The notes beneath the pieces are model-generated. The model was not told where the DNA came from, ran no database searches, and was given only the letters and a program-made list of their open reading frames with translations. Position numbers and translations under genes: made by a program. 63,007 nt of DNA from Terriglobales bacterium. GTDB taxonomy: Bacteria; Acidobacteriota; Terriglobia; Terriglobales; Acidobacteriaceae. Shown piece by piece: positions 16,272-25,251 of this stretch; positions within the stretch are counted from its first letter, which is position 1, and each line of letters opens with the position of its first letter. Location of the stretch: contig JASHOU010000035.1 of NCBI GenBank assembly GCA_030038475.1, forward strand, positions 1 through 63,007. Reading direction: 5' to 3'.

Positions 16272-17390
16272 ATGCCGGTCACCCAAATTCCGACTCGCAA
16301 TCCGCTGACACCCCCCGAGCCGCCGTCCGATCAGCGCGATTTGTTTGAAGGGCAACATTGGGAGACGGCCTACCGCGGTTTCAATCCCGACGATGTTCCG
16401 CATCTGCTGATCCAGTTGCAGGACGATCTTTCGCGAGCTCGCAAACGCGAAGCGCTATGGTTATCGCTAATTCTGCACCTGATGGTGGTGATTTTATTGT
16501 GGAACAGCGACAAGTTGATGGCGCTGCTGCCACACCGCACGGTGGACTTGGCAATTCGCGCCGACGACCATTCGAAGGACGCGACGTTTCTGGAGTTGCC
16601 GCCCGACGAACAGAAGCTGACAAAACGTCCGGAGGCGAAGGTGCTTTCGGACAAAGACCGCATCGCGACCAGCAAATCGCCGCAGATTAATCGCGAAGAG
16701 TTGAAGAAGATATTGCAAAGCGCGCATCCGGGAGATCCGGGCGCGCACGTACCGCAGCCTCCGGCACAGGCGCAGCCGCCGCAGAATCAGGTGGCGCAGA
16801 ACCAGCCGCCGCAGCAAAATCGCCAGCAAGGATTTACGCCGCCGCAGCCGAGCGAGCAGACGCCGCGTTTGCAGACGCCGCCGCAGACCCAGCCAATGCC
16901 GGATTTTAACGCTCAGATGACAGCGGGCTCAGCGATCGAACAAGCGGCGCGGGCCGCAGCCGACAACCGCGGCCGCTATGGCGCCGGCAGCGGCGGCGAT
17001 TACGGCCTGAGCCGCGGCGACAGCGGATACAAAGCCATCGGTCCGGCGGAGATTCTAACCGACACGATGGGCGTGGACTTCGGACCGTATATCACGCGGA
17101 TCGTACAAATTGTCAAGCAGCAGTGGTACACCATCATGCCGCCGTCGGTAGGTCCTCCGATCTTTAAGCAGGGCAAGCTCATGATCGATTTTGTCATTCT
17201 GAAAGACGGCAACACGGCAAACATGGTGTTGCGCACGTCGTCTGGCGACGTGGCGCTCGACCGCGCCGCGTGGGGAAGTATCACCGGCTCCAATCCGTTC
17301 CCGCCGCTGCCAAAGGAATTTCCCGGCAAACTGCTCGGCTTGCGTTTTGCGTATTTTTACAATCTGGAACCGGGCGCGGATTTGAAATAG
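16272..17390 (+). CDS. TonB-like C-terminal domain protein
   Basis: A 372-residue protein with one transmembrane segment (residues about 60-78, ALWLSLILHLMVVILLW), a long Pro/Gln-rich periplasmic linker (about 130-215), and a C-terminal TonB/TolA-like domain (about 255-372: GPYITRIVQIVKQQWYTIMP to the end). This is the plan of proteins that transmit inner-membrane energy to outer-membrane receptors. ExbB and ExbD genes are not nearby, so the partner motor must be encoded elsewhere. No clear Shine-Dalgarno precedes the ATG. A TonB-family call is safe; its target is unknown. Confidence 0.8.
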   Translation: MPVTQIPTRNPLTPPEPPSDQRDLFEGQHWETAYRGFNPDDVPHLLIQLQDDLSRARKREALWLSLILHLMVVILLWNSDKLMALLPHRTVDLAIRADDHSKDATFLELPPDEQKLTKRPEAKVLSDKDRIATSKSPQINREELKKILQSAHPGDPGAHVPQPPAQAQPPQNQVAQNQPPQQNRQQGFTPPQPSEQTPRLQTPPQTQPMPDFNAQMTAGSAIEQAARAAADNRGRYGAGSGGDYGLSRGDSGYKAIGPAEILTDTMGVDFGPYITRIVQIVKQQWYTIMPPSVGPPIFKQGKLMIDFVILKDGNTANMVLRTSSGDVALDRAAWGSITGSNPFPPLPKEFPGKLLGLRFAYFYNLEPGADLK

Positions 17391-17483
17391 GCGCGTGAGC
17401 TCCGCCCGCGATTATGTCCCTGATCCTTTCCTGGGGCGAGCGATAAACCCCGCACGGCTGCGCTTTTCACTTGCTGCAGTCCT

Positions 17484-18836
17484 CTACTTTACGTATCTCG
17501 GCGACTGTCCCTCCGACCACGGATTGTAAGTCGCCACAAAACGCACTCGCTCCGGCCGGGGCGGATGATCGAAGAACCATATTTTGATAAATGTGCTCGG
17601 ATCGGGATCGGCCAGGTTGCGCTCGCCACTCTTTTCGAAGTAGTGAGCGGCAACCTGGTTGGGATTGTCAACGATTCCGTGGACCACCTCGAGGGCGTAG
17701 CGGTCTGCCTCGTGCTCAAAATGGCGACTCACGCCGTTGAAAGCGGGAGTAGCAAGAAACGCCAGCAGGGTAATCACAAACAACATCAGCGGCAGCGAGG
17801 CCCAATCCTGGAGATCGCGAATGCCCCACTGCACACCCCATCGCGCCAACATCGCGTTTACCAGTCGATAACCGAGATACAACAGAAACAGCAAAATGAG
17901 AGCGTCGATGCAAATCTCTTTTGGAATGTGCAGCAGAACGTAATGGCCCATCTCGTGGCCGAAGACGCACAACGTCTCCGGCACCGTCGCCTTGGCGATG
18001 GTGTTGTCCCAAACGACGACGCGTTTGGAGGCGCCAAACCCCGTGACATAGGCATTCATACCCGTTGTCTTGGAGCTGGCATTCATGACGAACATGCGGT
18101 CGGGAGGAATTTCCATTCCGCCACGATGAACCACTTTTTGCATCTCCGCGAGCAGCACCGGCTGCGCACCAGCCAAAGGCTTGAAAGTGTAGAAGAGCGG
18201 ATCGATGACGATGGGTTGCAAAAAGAACAGCGCCAGCAGGATAGGAAGCGAGGCGATCCAAAAATAAAGCCACCAGCGTCGCGGGCTACGCCGGATGACG
18301 AAGTAAAGGACGCCTACCAGCAGCGTGGCCACGATAACCATAATGACCTGCTGCAGGATCCAATCGTGGGTCCATGCTCCCCAGGTTTGCACCGAGAGGC
18401 CATAAGCGCGCTGCAGCGACTCATCCCATATATCGGAGGGGACGCCGAGGACCGCGACAGTCAGCAGGAACAGCGGCGCAAAAATAATCAACTGCACGAA
18501 GCGGCGCGATGAAACGCGTTCGGCCAGGTCGCGATATGCGGGACTCACACGCCATCGCAAAAGAACCAGCAGCACCAGAAAGCCGTAAAACGCGCCGATG
18601 AAAGTGTGGCGGTACTTGGAGTTTGAATACGCCTTGGCGCACGCATACTCGGCGGGAGGGGGGGCGTACTCGATGATGGGTGCGCTTGTCGAATCCGTAT
18701 TCGTGGTCGCTCCAGTAGCGCTTGATGAAGTCGCCATAGCTCCTTGCGCTGAACCGTCTGCAGGATTCGCCTGGGCCTGTGCCGTGGGCATTGCAGCGGC
18801 AAGAAGGAGAATCGTCGAGAAAAATCGGATTGTCAT
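17484..18836 (-). CDS. M48 family metallopeptidase (Ste24-like)
   Basis: A 450-residue integral membrane zinc protease related to Ste24/CAAX prenyl protease and HtpX. The zinc motif is HEMGH (within VFGHEMGHYVLLHI, near residue 295), and the third ligand is in EHEADRYAL. An N-terminal signal-like segment with a Ser/Thr-rich region precedes several transmembrane helices (about residues 75-95, 105-125, 165-185, 195-215, 320-345). Ste24-like bacterial proteins degrade or process membrane proteins. It has no operon partner. Length matches Ste24-type proteases better than HtpX. Confidence 0.9.
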   Translation of the reverse strand: MTIRFFSTILLLAAAMPTAQAQANPADGSAQGAMATSSSATGATTNTDSTSAPIIEYAPPPAEYACAKAYSNSKYRHTFIGAFYGFLVLLVLLRWRVSPAYRDLAERVSSRRFVQLIIFAPLFLLTVAVLGVPSDIWDESLQRAYGLSVQTWGAWTHDWILQQVIMVIVATLLVGVLYFVIRRSPRRWWLYFWIASLPILLALFFLQPIVIDPLFYTFKPLAGAQPVLLAEMQKVVHRGGMEIPPDRMFVMNASSKTTGMNAYVTGFGASKRVVVWDNTIAKATVPETLCVFGHEMGHYVLLHIPKEICIDALILLFLLYLGYRLVNAMLARWGVQWGIRDLQDWASLPLMLFVITLLAFLATPAFNGVSRHFEHEADRYALEVVHGIVDNPNQVAAHYFEKSGERNLADPDPSTFIKIWFFDHPPRPERVRFVATYNPWSEGQSPRYVK

Positions 18837-19082
18837 ATCGGGTCCAGATCAACTCATGGTACGAATTAACTTACGCCCAATCGACCCACGCAGTTCATTT
18901 TTTGCAAATTGCCTGCGACAGATTATCGCAGAAACGCATAAGGCACCGGAATCCTTCGCTCCGAACCCATAGCTTCTCCACGATGACAACCTGATTTCGC
19001 GACCGGCCGAAACGCTCGAAAAATTGCGCTGAATTCGGTACGATGAGAATGTTCTCAGCTCGATACGCATCCAAACAAAAAT

Positions 19083-19667
19083 ATGAAGATTCGATTCTTG
19101 ACTTACTTACAGTTGTCGCTGTCGCTGCTCTGTCTGCCGCTGTTGGCGCAGGACGCGCCCGAAGCCCTGCGTCCGCCCAAAGGGTCGCCGGTGGCAATTG
19201 TCGTTTTCGAAGACCTGCAATGTCCGCAATGCGGCCGCGTGGCGCCTCTGCTGGTGCAGGCTGCCCGGACTTATAAGATTCCCCTAGTGCAGCACGACTT
19301 CCCGCTGCCGATGCACAACTGGTCGTTCGATGCGGCAGTGCTGGCGCGCTATTTCGACACGCATTCCAAAGAGCTGGGCAACGAATTCCGCCTCGACGTC
19401 TTCGCGCATCAGATGGAGATCAATCCGCAGAATCTGCGCGGTTTTGCCGAGAAGTTTGCGAGCGAGCATAATGTCGGAGTGCCGTTCGTGATCGATCCGG
19501 ACGGCAGACTGGCGGGGCTGGTACGAGCCGACAAGGATTTGGGGATGAGCCTGCACGTCGACCACACACCGACGATCTGGGTAGTGAGCAACAAGAAAAG
19601 CGGCAATCCCTATGTCGAAGTGAAGGACACGGCGCAGCTCTACGTCACAATTGACGCGATGAAGTAG
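19083..19667 (+). CDS. DsbA/thioredoxin-like exported protein
   Basis: A 194-residue periplasmic thiol protein. The signal peptide is MKIRFLTYLQLSLSLLCLPLLA. A thioredoxin-fold domain follows with the active site CPQC in EDLQCPQCGRVAPL (near residue 49), a DsbA-like helical insert, and the cis-Pro strand HTPTIWV near the end. CPQC differs from the classical DsbA CPHC. It may oxidise or isomerise envelope cysteines, but the direction cannot be read. It is monocistronic: divergent from the M48 gene and convergent with fabF. Confidence 0.85.
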   Translation: MKIRFLTYLQLSLSLLCLPLLAQDAPEALRPPKGSPVAIVVFEDLQCPQCGRVAPLLVQAARTYKIPLVQHDFPLPMHNWSFDAAVLARYFDTHSKELGNEFRLDVFAHQMEINPQNLRGFAEKFASEHNVGVPFVIDPDGRLAGLVRADKDLGMSLHVDHTPTIWVVSNKKSGNPYVEVKDTAQLYVTIDAMK

Positions 19668-19677
19668 GCGTAGAAAG

Positions 19678-19766
19678 AAGGTTTCAGAGTTTCAGGGTTT
19701 CCAACCTGAGATTGGGAGGACCGGTTGAGTGTTTAAAACTTTGCAACCTTGAAACTTTGAAACCTT
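19678..19766. repeat. Inverted repeat between convergent genes
   Basis: A 22-base arm at 19678-19699 and its reverse complement at 19745-19766 (AACCTTGAAACT to GAAACCTT) match at 20 of 22 positions, with a 45-base loop. It lies between the DsbA-like and fabF stops and may act as a bidirectional terminator. The arms are built of repeated TTTCA/GTTTC words. Confidence 0.65.
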
Positions 19767-19811
19767 TTGTTGTTTACCTCTGCGGTCTAACCTCTAACGA
19801 TTGGCCTCTGA

Positions 19812-21059
19812 TTACTCGGTCCAGCGGCGGAAAAGAAGCGCACCGTTCGTCCCGCCGAAACCGAACGAATTCGACATGGCGTACTCGAATTCTACTTTGC
19901 GAGCCTGGTTGGGAACGAAATCCATGCCGTTGGTTTCGGGGTCCTGATTTTCGAGATTGATGGTCGGGGGCAGAATCTGGTCGCGCAAGGCGAGCACAGT
20001 TATGCCCGCTTCCAATCCACCGGCGCCGCCGAGCAGATGCCCCGTCATGGATTTGGTGGAACTAACCGGGACTCTCGTGCCAAAAAGATTACGAATAGCG
20101 TGAGCCTCCAATGTATCGCCGAGCGGGGTTGAGGTACCGTGGGCGTTGAGGTAGCCGACGTCGCTCGGATCGAGCTTCGCGTCGCGCAGGGCGTTGCGCA
20201 TGACCCGAAAACCCCCTTCGTGCTCGGGAGCAGGCTGCGTCATGTGGTAGGCATCGGAGCTCATGCCATAACCAACGAGCTCGGCGAGGATGGGAGCGCC
20301 GCGGCGGCGGGCATGTTCGAGTTCCTCAAGAATGAGAATGCCGGCACCTTCGCCGATCACGAAGCCGTCGCGATCTTTGTCCCAGGGACGGCTGGCGCGA
20401 GCCGGCTCGTCATTACGCGTGGAGAGCGCGCGCATGGCCGCAAATCCGCCGACCCCCAGAGGAGTGATGGTGGCTTCGGAGCCACCGGCAATCATCACAT
20501 CGGCATCACCATGCTGGATAATGCGCATGGAATCGCCGATCGAATGCGCACTGGTGGTGCAGGCCGTGGCCGTAGCTTCGTTGGGACCTTTGGCGCCGAA
20601 CCGCATCGAGACCTGGCCGGCGGCAAGGTTGATGATGGCGGCGGGAATGAAGAAAGGCGAAATCTTGCGCGGTCCGCCCTCCTTCAGCGCGGCATGTTCG
20701 CGCTCGATGATGTCGAATCCGCCGATTCCGGAGCCGATGTGCACGCCGACGGCTTCGGCGTTTTCGGGAGTAATCTGAAGGCCCGACATCTTAATCGCTT
20801 CCTCCGTCGCGGCGAGCGCGAAGTGGATGAAGCGCGCCATCTTCTTCACTTCTTTTTTCTCGATGAACTGAAGGGGATCGAAGTTGCGGACTTCGGCGGC
20901 GATCTGGCAGGCAAAGCCGGTAGGGTCGAAGGCGGCAATGCGGTCTACGCCGCTTTTGCCCGCGAGCAGAGCCTGCCACACCGCGCCGGTGGTGTTACCG
21001 ACGGAGCAGAGCAGGCCGATGCCGGTGATGACGACCCGTCTTGACGAGTCAAAGACCAA
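19812..21059 (-). CDS. fabF: Beta-ketoacyl-ACP synthase II FabF
   Basis: A 415-residue condensing enzyme that extends acyl-ACP with malonyl-ACP. It opens with RRVVITGIGLLCSVG. The catalytic Cys is in ATACTTSAHSIGDSMR, and the two active-site His are in NAHGTSTPLGD and KSMTGHLLGGAGG. The start is set at TTG 21059 (LVFDSSRR), one base after the acpP stop, because the frame upstream is acpP read out of phase. Length then equals typical FabF. The acpP-fabF pairing is standard and indicates co-transcription. Confidence 0.95.
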   Translation of the reverse strand: MVFDSSRRVVITGIGLLCSVGNTTGAVWQALLAGKSGVDRIAAFDPTGFACQIAAEVRNFDPLQFIEKKEVKKMARFIHFALAATEEAIKMSGLQITPENAEAVGVHIGSGIGGFDIIEREHAALKEGGPRKISPFFIPAAIINLAAGQVSMRFGAKGPNEATATACTTSAHSIGDSMRIIQHGDADVMIAGGSEATITPLGVGGFAAMRALSTRNDEPARASRPWDKDRDGFVIGEGAGILILEELEHARRRGAPILAELVGYGMSSDAYHMTQPAPEHEGGFRVMRNALRDAKLDPSDVGYLNAHGTSTPLGDTLEAHAIRNLFGTRVPVSSTKSMTGHLLGGAGGLEAGITVLALRDQILPPTINLENQDPETNGMDFVPNQARKVEFEYAMSNSFGFGGTNGALLFRRWTE

Positions 21060-21060
21060 A

Positions 21061-21306
21061 TTACTTGCCCGCCTTGGCGTGCTTGCCGATGTAGTCGACG
21101 GCATCGGACACGGTGCGAATCTTTTCCGCATCCTCGTCGGGAATCTCGATGTCGAAGGCCTCTTCGAAGGCCATCACCAGCTCGACAGTATCGAGCGAAT
21201 CGGCGCCCAGGTCATCGACAAACGAAGCGCTGGGCGTGACTTCGCCCTCGTCCACACCCAACTGCTCCACAATGATCTGTTTCACTTTTTCATCAACGGC
21301 TGCCAT
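21061..21306 (-). CDS. acpP: Acyl carrier protein AcpP
   Basis: An 81-residue acyl carrier protein. The phosphopantetheine Ser lies in [13 protein letters not shown] near residue 38, followed by the conserved [22 protein letters not shown] lies five bases before the ATG. It feeds fabF immediately downstream and also supplies acyl chains to fabZ and lpxA in this window. The quasi-repeat GTAGTCGTAAATCAGCAGTC lies just upstream and may interfere with or form part of its leader. Confidence 0.97.
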   Translation of the reverse strand: MAAVDEKVKQIIVEQLGVDEGEVTPSASFVDDLGADSLDTVELVMAFEEAFDIEIPDEDAEKIRTVSDAVDYIGKHAKAGK

Positions 21307-21467
21307 GTTTCTCCTCGTTTCCGAATCTGTGGAATCGCGGGACCGGGTTGCGGGCCGCTTTTGCTAATTACGACTGCTGATTTACGACTACAGATTGCTC
21401 AAGCCATCCAATGAAGTCGAAACCAGTAGTCTAAAAGGGAATGGGAAAGTATGCAAAGGCGAGTTAT

Positions 21468-21520
21468 CAGTTCCCAGTTCTCAGAATCATGTTCCAAAGA
21501 TTTCTGAGAACTGGAAACTG
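21468..21520. repeat. Hairpin-forming inverted repeat after amidohydrolase gene
   Basis: Arms CAGTTCCCAGTTCTCAGAA (21468-21486) and TTCTGAGAACTGGAAACTG (21502-21520) pair at 18 of 19 positions with a 15-base loop. On the minus strand it starts five bases after the amidohydrolase stop, in the position of a terminator, and separates that operon from acpP. There is no U-tract. Confidence 0.7.
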
Positions 21521-21525
21521 AGACT

Positions 21526-22899
21526 TTATTTCGAATACTCATCCCTCAGCCGGGTTTGCCGGCTGGTCATGGGAATTGCGCTTCCCTGAATGTAGACCTG
21601 CTTCACATCGGTCTTGACGTCCAGCGGGTCGCCATTGGCGATCACGACATTGGCGGTTTTGCCCACATCGAGCGAGCCGAACTGGTCGGCAATTCCCCAG
21701 ACCTCGGCGGGGTTTAGAGTGATGGCTTTCAGGGCAGCGTCAGAGGGAAGACCGAAGGCGGTTGCGAATCCGGCCTGATCGGGCAGATTGCGCACGTTGT
21801 GCGCCGAGTAGGAAGCAAGAACGATTTTGACGCCGCGTTTGTAGAGCTGCGCCGGAAGGCTATAGACCGCGTCGTAGCGCTCGTCCTCTTTGGGTTGCTC
21901 ATAGATGGGGCCGACGATCACGGGAACGTGCAGACTGGCGACGTAGTCGAGGACCGGCTGCGAGTGCGCGATGTGGTTGAGCACGAATTTCAGTTTGAAT
22001 TCGTTGGCGAGGTTGACGGCGGTTTCCAGATCGCTGGGACTTTCGGCCGCAAGCACGATGGTTTTCTTGCCTTCAAGATAGGGAATCAAGGCTTCAGACT
22101 TGAGATCGCGCTTGGGCGCGAGCGGTTCGGGTTTTTTATTCTGCGCGGCATCGGTTTTTTTGCGCTCGTAATCGGCCCACTTGGCTTTGTAATCCTGCGC
22201 GTCAATAAACGCCTGGCGCAGCTGCGCGATCAGACCCATGCGGGTTGACGGGAACTTGCGCTTCTCAAAGCTTCCTTTGTTGCGGCGCTGATCGCCGGTA
22301 AAGTTTAGCGGCATGGCGATGTCGCGAGTCAGAAGCATCTCGGTGGCATCGCGCCCGTAAAGCTGAATGAACGAATCCTGGCCGGGGAGCGTATCTTCGC
22401 TGTCGGGTGCGACGATGGCGTTGGTGATGCCGTTGAGGCGGGCGACCGGAATTAGCACCGACTCGGCGTGGAAGGCCTCGGCGGTGTGAAGTTGCGGCAT
22501 GATCTCGTCGCTCGGTTCCGCGAGGTCGTTGGTCATGGCTTCGGCGGAAATCTCGGTGAGGCCGAGCTGAGTTTCAGAATCAATCAGACCGGGATAGATG
22601 GTCATGCCGGTCGAGTCGACGATTTGCGCGCCGGAGGGAATGCTGACCGATCCGGCAGAACCGACAGCCGTAATTTTTCCCGACTGCATGACGATCACGC
22701 CATTGTCGATTATGCCGTGGGTGATGGTCAGGAGTTTGCCGCCTTTGAGAGCGATGGGAGTGGTTTGGCTGAGTGCCGGCCCTGACAAAGTCGAAAACAA
22801 GATCAACACCAAGATCAAGGGCAGCGGACAGGAGTGTCCGCTCCGCATCGTCTCACTAACTCCGAACTGAGAAGAGCGAACTGAGAGCCAGCTTTTCAT
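21526..22899 (-). CDS. Amidohydrolase-like exported protein lacking the HxH metal motif
   Basis: A 457-residue member of the exported amidohydrolase family, the second gene of a tandem pair. A short odd N-terminus (MKSWLSVRSSQFGVSE) precedes the signal segment (residues 24-44). The beta sandwich and TIM-barrel strands are conserved, but the site that should read GLIDxHxH is GLIDSETQLGL, and the later active Asp position reads LASYSAHN. Metal binding is therefore probably lost. It starts inside the stop of the upstream gene (ATGA, 22896-22899) with AGGAGG before its ATG, so both are made together. It may act as a structural partner of the intact paralogue. Confidence 0.75.
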   Translation of the reverse strand: MKSWLSVRSSQFGVSETMRSGHSCPLPLILVLILFSTLSGPALSQTTPIALKGGKLLTITHGIIDNGVIVMQSGKITAVGSAGSVSIPSGAQIVDSTGMTIYPGLIDSETQLGLTEISAEAMTNDLAEPSDEIMPQLHTAEAFHAESVLIPVARLNGITNAIVAPDSEDTLPGQDSFIQLYGRDATEMLLTRDIAMPLNFTGDQRRNKGSFEKRKFPSTRMGLIAQLRQAFIDAQDYKAKWADYERKKTDAAQNKKPEPLAPKRDLKSEALIPYLEGKKTIVLAAESPSDLETAVNLANEFKLKFVLNHIAHSQPVLDYVASLHVPVIVGPIYEQPKEDERYDAVYSLPAQLYKRGVKIVLASYSAHNVRNLPDQAGFATAFGLPSDAALKAITLNPAEVWGIADQFGSLDVGKTANVVIANGDPLDVKTDVKQVYIQGSAIPMTSRQTRLRDEYSK

Positions 22900-24188
22900 T
22901 CGCCCTCCTTGTAATGCGTGGCGCCAAGGCCGGACAGTGAGCGGTCGAAATAAAGTTCGCCGTCGATTAGAACTTTCTCCGGCACGCCGGTGGTCGAGAG
23001 CGGATAGCCATCCCAGATTACGAGATCGGCATCTTTGCCGACATCGATCGAGCCGACGCGGTCGTCAACGCCGATAATCCAGGCGGGATTGACAGTGATC
23101 ATCTTCAGAGCCTCTTCTTCGGTAGCGCCGCCGTAGCGTATGGTTTTTGCCGCTTCCTGATTCAGCCGGCGGTTGTAATCTTCGGAGTCGCTTTTGATCG
23201 CGACGCGGACGCCTTTGCGCATCGAAATCACCGCGTTCCACGGGATCGCATCCCAGGACTCCTGCTTAAAGCCCCACCAGTCGGCCCAAGTGGCGATGCC
23301 AACATTGTTGGCGGCGAGCTGATCGGCGACCTTGTAGGCTTCGACGGCATGGTGAAAGGCGCGCAGGTTGTAGCCGAACTCCTTTGCCATGGCCATTTCG
23401 GTGAGCATTTCGTCGGCGCGATAGCAATGGATTTGCACCATCAGTTTGCCGCGCAGAACGTCGGCGAGAGCTTCGAGCTTGAGATCATGCTTGGGCATGG
23501 AAGCGTCTTTGTCGCCGCGCTTGACCTTCGCGTTGTAGTCGTCCCATTCCTTCATGTAGTCCTGCGCCTGGACGAGCGCCGCCCGTTGCACGGCAAAGTT
23601 GCCCATGCGCGTCGAAGGCATTTCATCGCGGCTTCCATATACGCGCTTGGGATTCTCGCCGCTGGCGAACTTGATCGATCCCGGAGCATTGGGAAAAAGC
23701 AAGGCGTCACGCGCGTCGCCAAACTTGTGCTTGATCACAACCGCCTGGCCTCCGATCATGTTGGCCGAGCCGTGCAGCAGCAGCGACGTGGTCACGCCGC
23801 CGGCGAGCGCGCGGTAGATGGCCTTGTCCTGGTAATCGAATGCGTCTTTCATGATCATGTGCGGCGTGATCGGGCTGGTGGCTTCATTGACGTCGTCATC
23901 GAGCGCGATATGCGAGTGGCAATCGATGATTCCCGGCGTCAGATATTTGCCTTGCGCATCGATGACGGTAGCGCCGGCGGGCGCATTTACATTTTGGCCG
24001 ACGGCGGCGATCTTGCCATCCTTGATGTAGATGGAACCGTTCGCAATATTGCCGTGAGTTGCAGTCATCACCATCGCGTTTTGAATCACGACGTCGTGGC
24101 GGGCAGGCGCGGATTGGGCAAAGGCCGCCGCCGTCATCGCCAGAAAAACGCACTGACACACAAAACTTCTTATCGACATCCGTCGCAT
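22896..24188 (-). CDS. Exported amidohydrolase, metal site intact
   Basis: A 430-residue exported amidohydrolase. Residues 1-25 form a signal peptide. HxH appears as IIDCHSHIALDDD near residue 86, with later His in QIHCYRADE and RAFHHAVEAY and the catalytic Asp in AIKSDSEDYNRR. GSIDVGKDADLVIWDGYPLS closes the beta sandwich. Dipeptidase- or imidazolonepropionase-like activity on peptides or modified amino acids is the usual range; the substrate is unknown. It is the first gene of the pair, overlapping the degenerate paralogue by four bases. Confidence 0.85.
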   Translation of the reverse strand: MRRMSIRSFVCQCVFLAMTAAAFAQSAPARHDVVIQNAMVMTATHGNIANGSIYIKDGKIAAVGQNVNAPAGATVIDAQGKYLTPGIIDCHSHIALDDDVNEATSPITPHMIMKDAFDYQDKAIYRALAGGVTTSLLLHGSANMIGGQAVVIKHKFGDARDALLFPNAPGSIKFASGENPKRVYGSRDEMPSTRMGNFAVQRAALVQAQDYMKEWDDYNAKVKRGDKDASMPKHDLKLEALADVLRGKLMVQIHCYRADEMLTEMAMAKEFGYNLRAFHHAVEAYKVADQLAANNVGIATWADWWGFKQESWDAIPWNAVISMRKGVRVAIKSDSEDYNRRLNQEAAKTIRYGGATEEEALKMITVNPAWIIGVDDRVGSIDVGKDADLVIWDGYPLSTTGVPEKVLIDGELYFDRSLSGLGATHYKEGE

Positions 24189-24323
24189 GAATCGAACCCC
24201 GAAGAGAAAGTTGCTTGCAGAGCACTCGGATTGTAGGAGCGTTCGCGGGAAGGGTCAACGTGAAAATCGGGAGTTTTGCTAGGCCACTTGTGTAGTTCGG
24301 CGAACTCATGGCACGATTTGGGC

Positions 24324-24782
24324 GTGAAATTATCCCTTCTTGCTGTTTTGTTCGCGACTGTTATGTCAGCATCCGCTGCCGAATGCCCGATAAAACAAAC
24401 GAAGAACCAGCCGAAGACCGAGGCGGCGCTGATTGAATTGGAGCAAGACTGGGCGGCCGCACTCAGCCGAAAGGACGCCGACGCGGTGGCCTGCATGGTG
24501 GCCGATGAATTCGAGGATGCCGACGTGGATGGCTCGTTGCATTCCCGCGCCCAGATGCTGGAGCACATTCCGCAACGCAAGCCGGGTGTGAATCATCTTT
24601 CGGAGTTGCGCGCGCACGTGGAGGGGAACATGGGATTTACCCGCGGACTCGCGACTTTGGTGGATACTTCGGGCAAGATCGTAGCGCGGGTGCGCTTCAC
24701 CGACGTTTTCACCTATCGCGACGGACGCTGGCAGGCGCTCGCGGGACAGGAGACGTTGCTTGTCTCCGAGGCGAGCCGTTAA
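24324..24782 (+). CDS. Exported SnoaL/DUF4440-like protein
   Basis: A 152-residue protein with a signal peptide (residues 1-18, VKLSLLAVLFATVMSASA with GTG start) and a cystatin-like NTF2 fold of the DUF4440 type: ELEQDWAAALSRKDADAV, then the RARVRFTDVFTYRDGRWQ strand pair. Such proteins bind small molecules or act as isomerase-like accessory proteins. It overlaps none and is followed at once by dtd, whose GTG comes directly after its TAA. An ATG-like longer frame exists from 24276 but hides the signal peptide. Confidence 0.7.
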   Translation: MKLSLLAVLFATVMSASAAECPIKQTKNQPKTEAALIELEQDWAAALSRKDADAVACMVADEFEDADVDGSLHSRAQMLEHIPQRKPGVNHLSELRAHVEGNMGFTRGLATLVDTSGKIVARVRFTDVFTYRDGRWQALAGQETLLVSEASR

Positions 24783-25232
24783 GTGCGAGCCGTGGTGCAG
24801 CGCGTAAGCCGCGCGAAGGTTGCGGTCAGCGGCGAGGTTACGGGCGAGATCGGACTTGGCTTGCTGGTGCTGCTGGGTGTAGGCGCGGGCGACACGCGCA
24901 CCGATGCCGATTATTTGGCCGAGAAGACCATTGGCTTGCGCATTTTTGAAGATGCCGGCGGCAAAATGAATTTATCGGTTGCCGAGGTCTGTGGGGCGTT
25001 GCTCGTCGTTTCGCAATTCACGCTTTATGGGGACGTGAGGCGCGGGAAGCGTCCATCGTTCGATGCGGCTGCTCCGCCAGTTGAGGCGCGGGAACTCTAC
25101 GAGTACTTTGTGGGGAAGGTCCGCGCGACCGGCCTACGCTGCGAAACGGGACGCTTCCAGGAAACCATGCAAGTGGAACTGGTCAACGAAGGACCGGTAA
25201 CCATCCTGCTCGATTCGGCCAAAACTTTCTGA
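24783..25232 (+). CDS. dtd: D-aminoacyl-tRNA deacylase
   Basis: A 149-residue Dtd enzyme that removes D-amino acids from tRNA and so protects translation. It begins [15 protein letters not shown] from a GTG directly after the previous stop. The active-site motif [18 protein letters not shown] (near residue 78) and the [11 protein letters not shown] motif (the family GPxT loop, near residue 135) are intact. Length equals the family norm. It probably belongs to an operon with the DUF4440-like gene and the M20 peptidase that starts 19 bases later. Confidence 0.95.
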   Translation: MRAVVQRVSRAKVAVSGEVTGEIGLGLLVLLGVGAGDTRTDADYLAEKTIGLRIFEDAGGKMNLSVAEVCGALLVVSQFTLYGDVRRGKRPSFDAAAPPVEARELYEYFVGKVRATGLRCETGRFQETMQVELVNEGPVTILLDSAKTF

Positions 25233-25251
25233 AAGAAAGTACGATTGCAAT

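Noticed and set aside
21526-22899. Degenerate amidohydrolase as a pseudogene
   Set aside because: The frame is intact, coupled to the upstream gene, and has its own good ribosome site.
23349-24236. Long open frame antisense to the amidohydrolase
   Set aside because: The minus-strand gene has signal peptide and metal motifs; the antisense frame has none.
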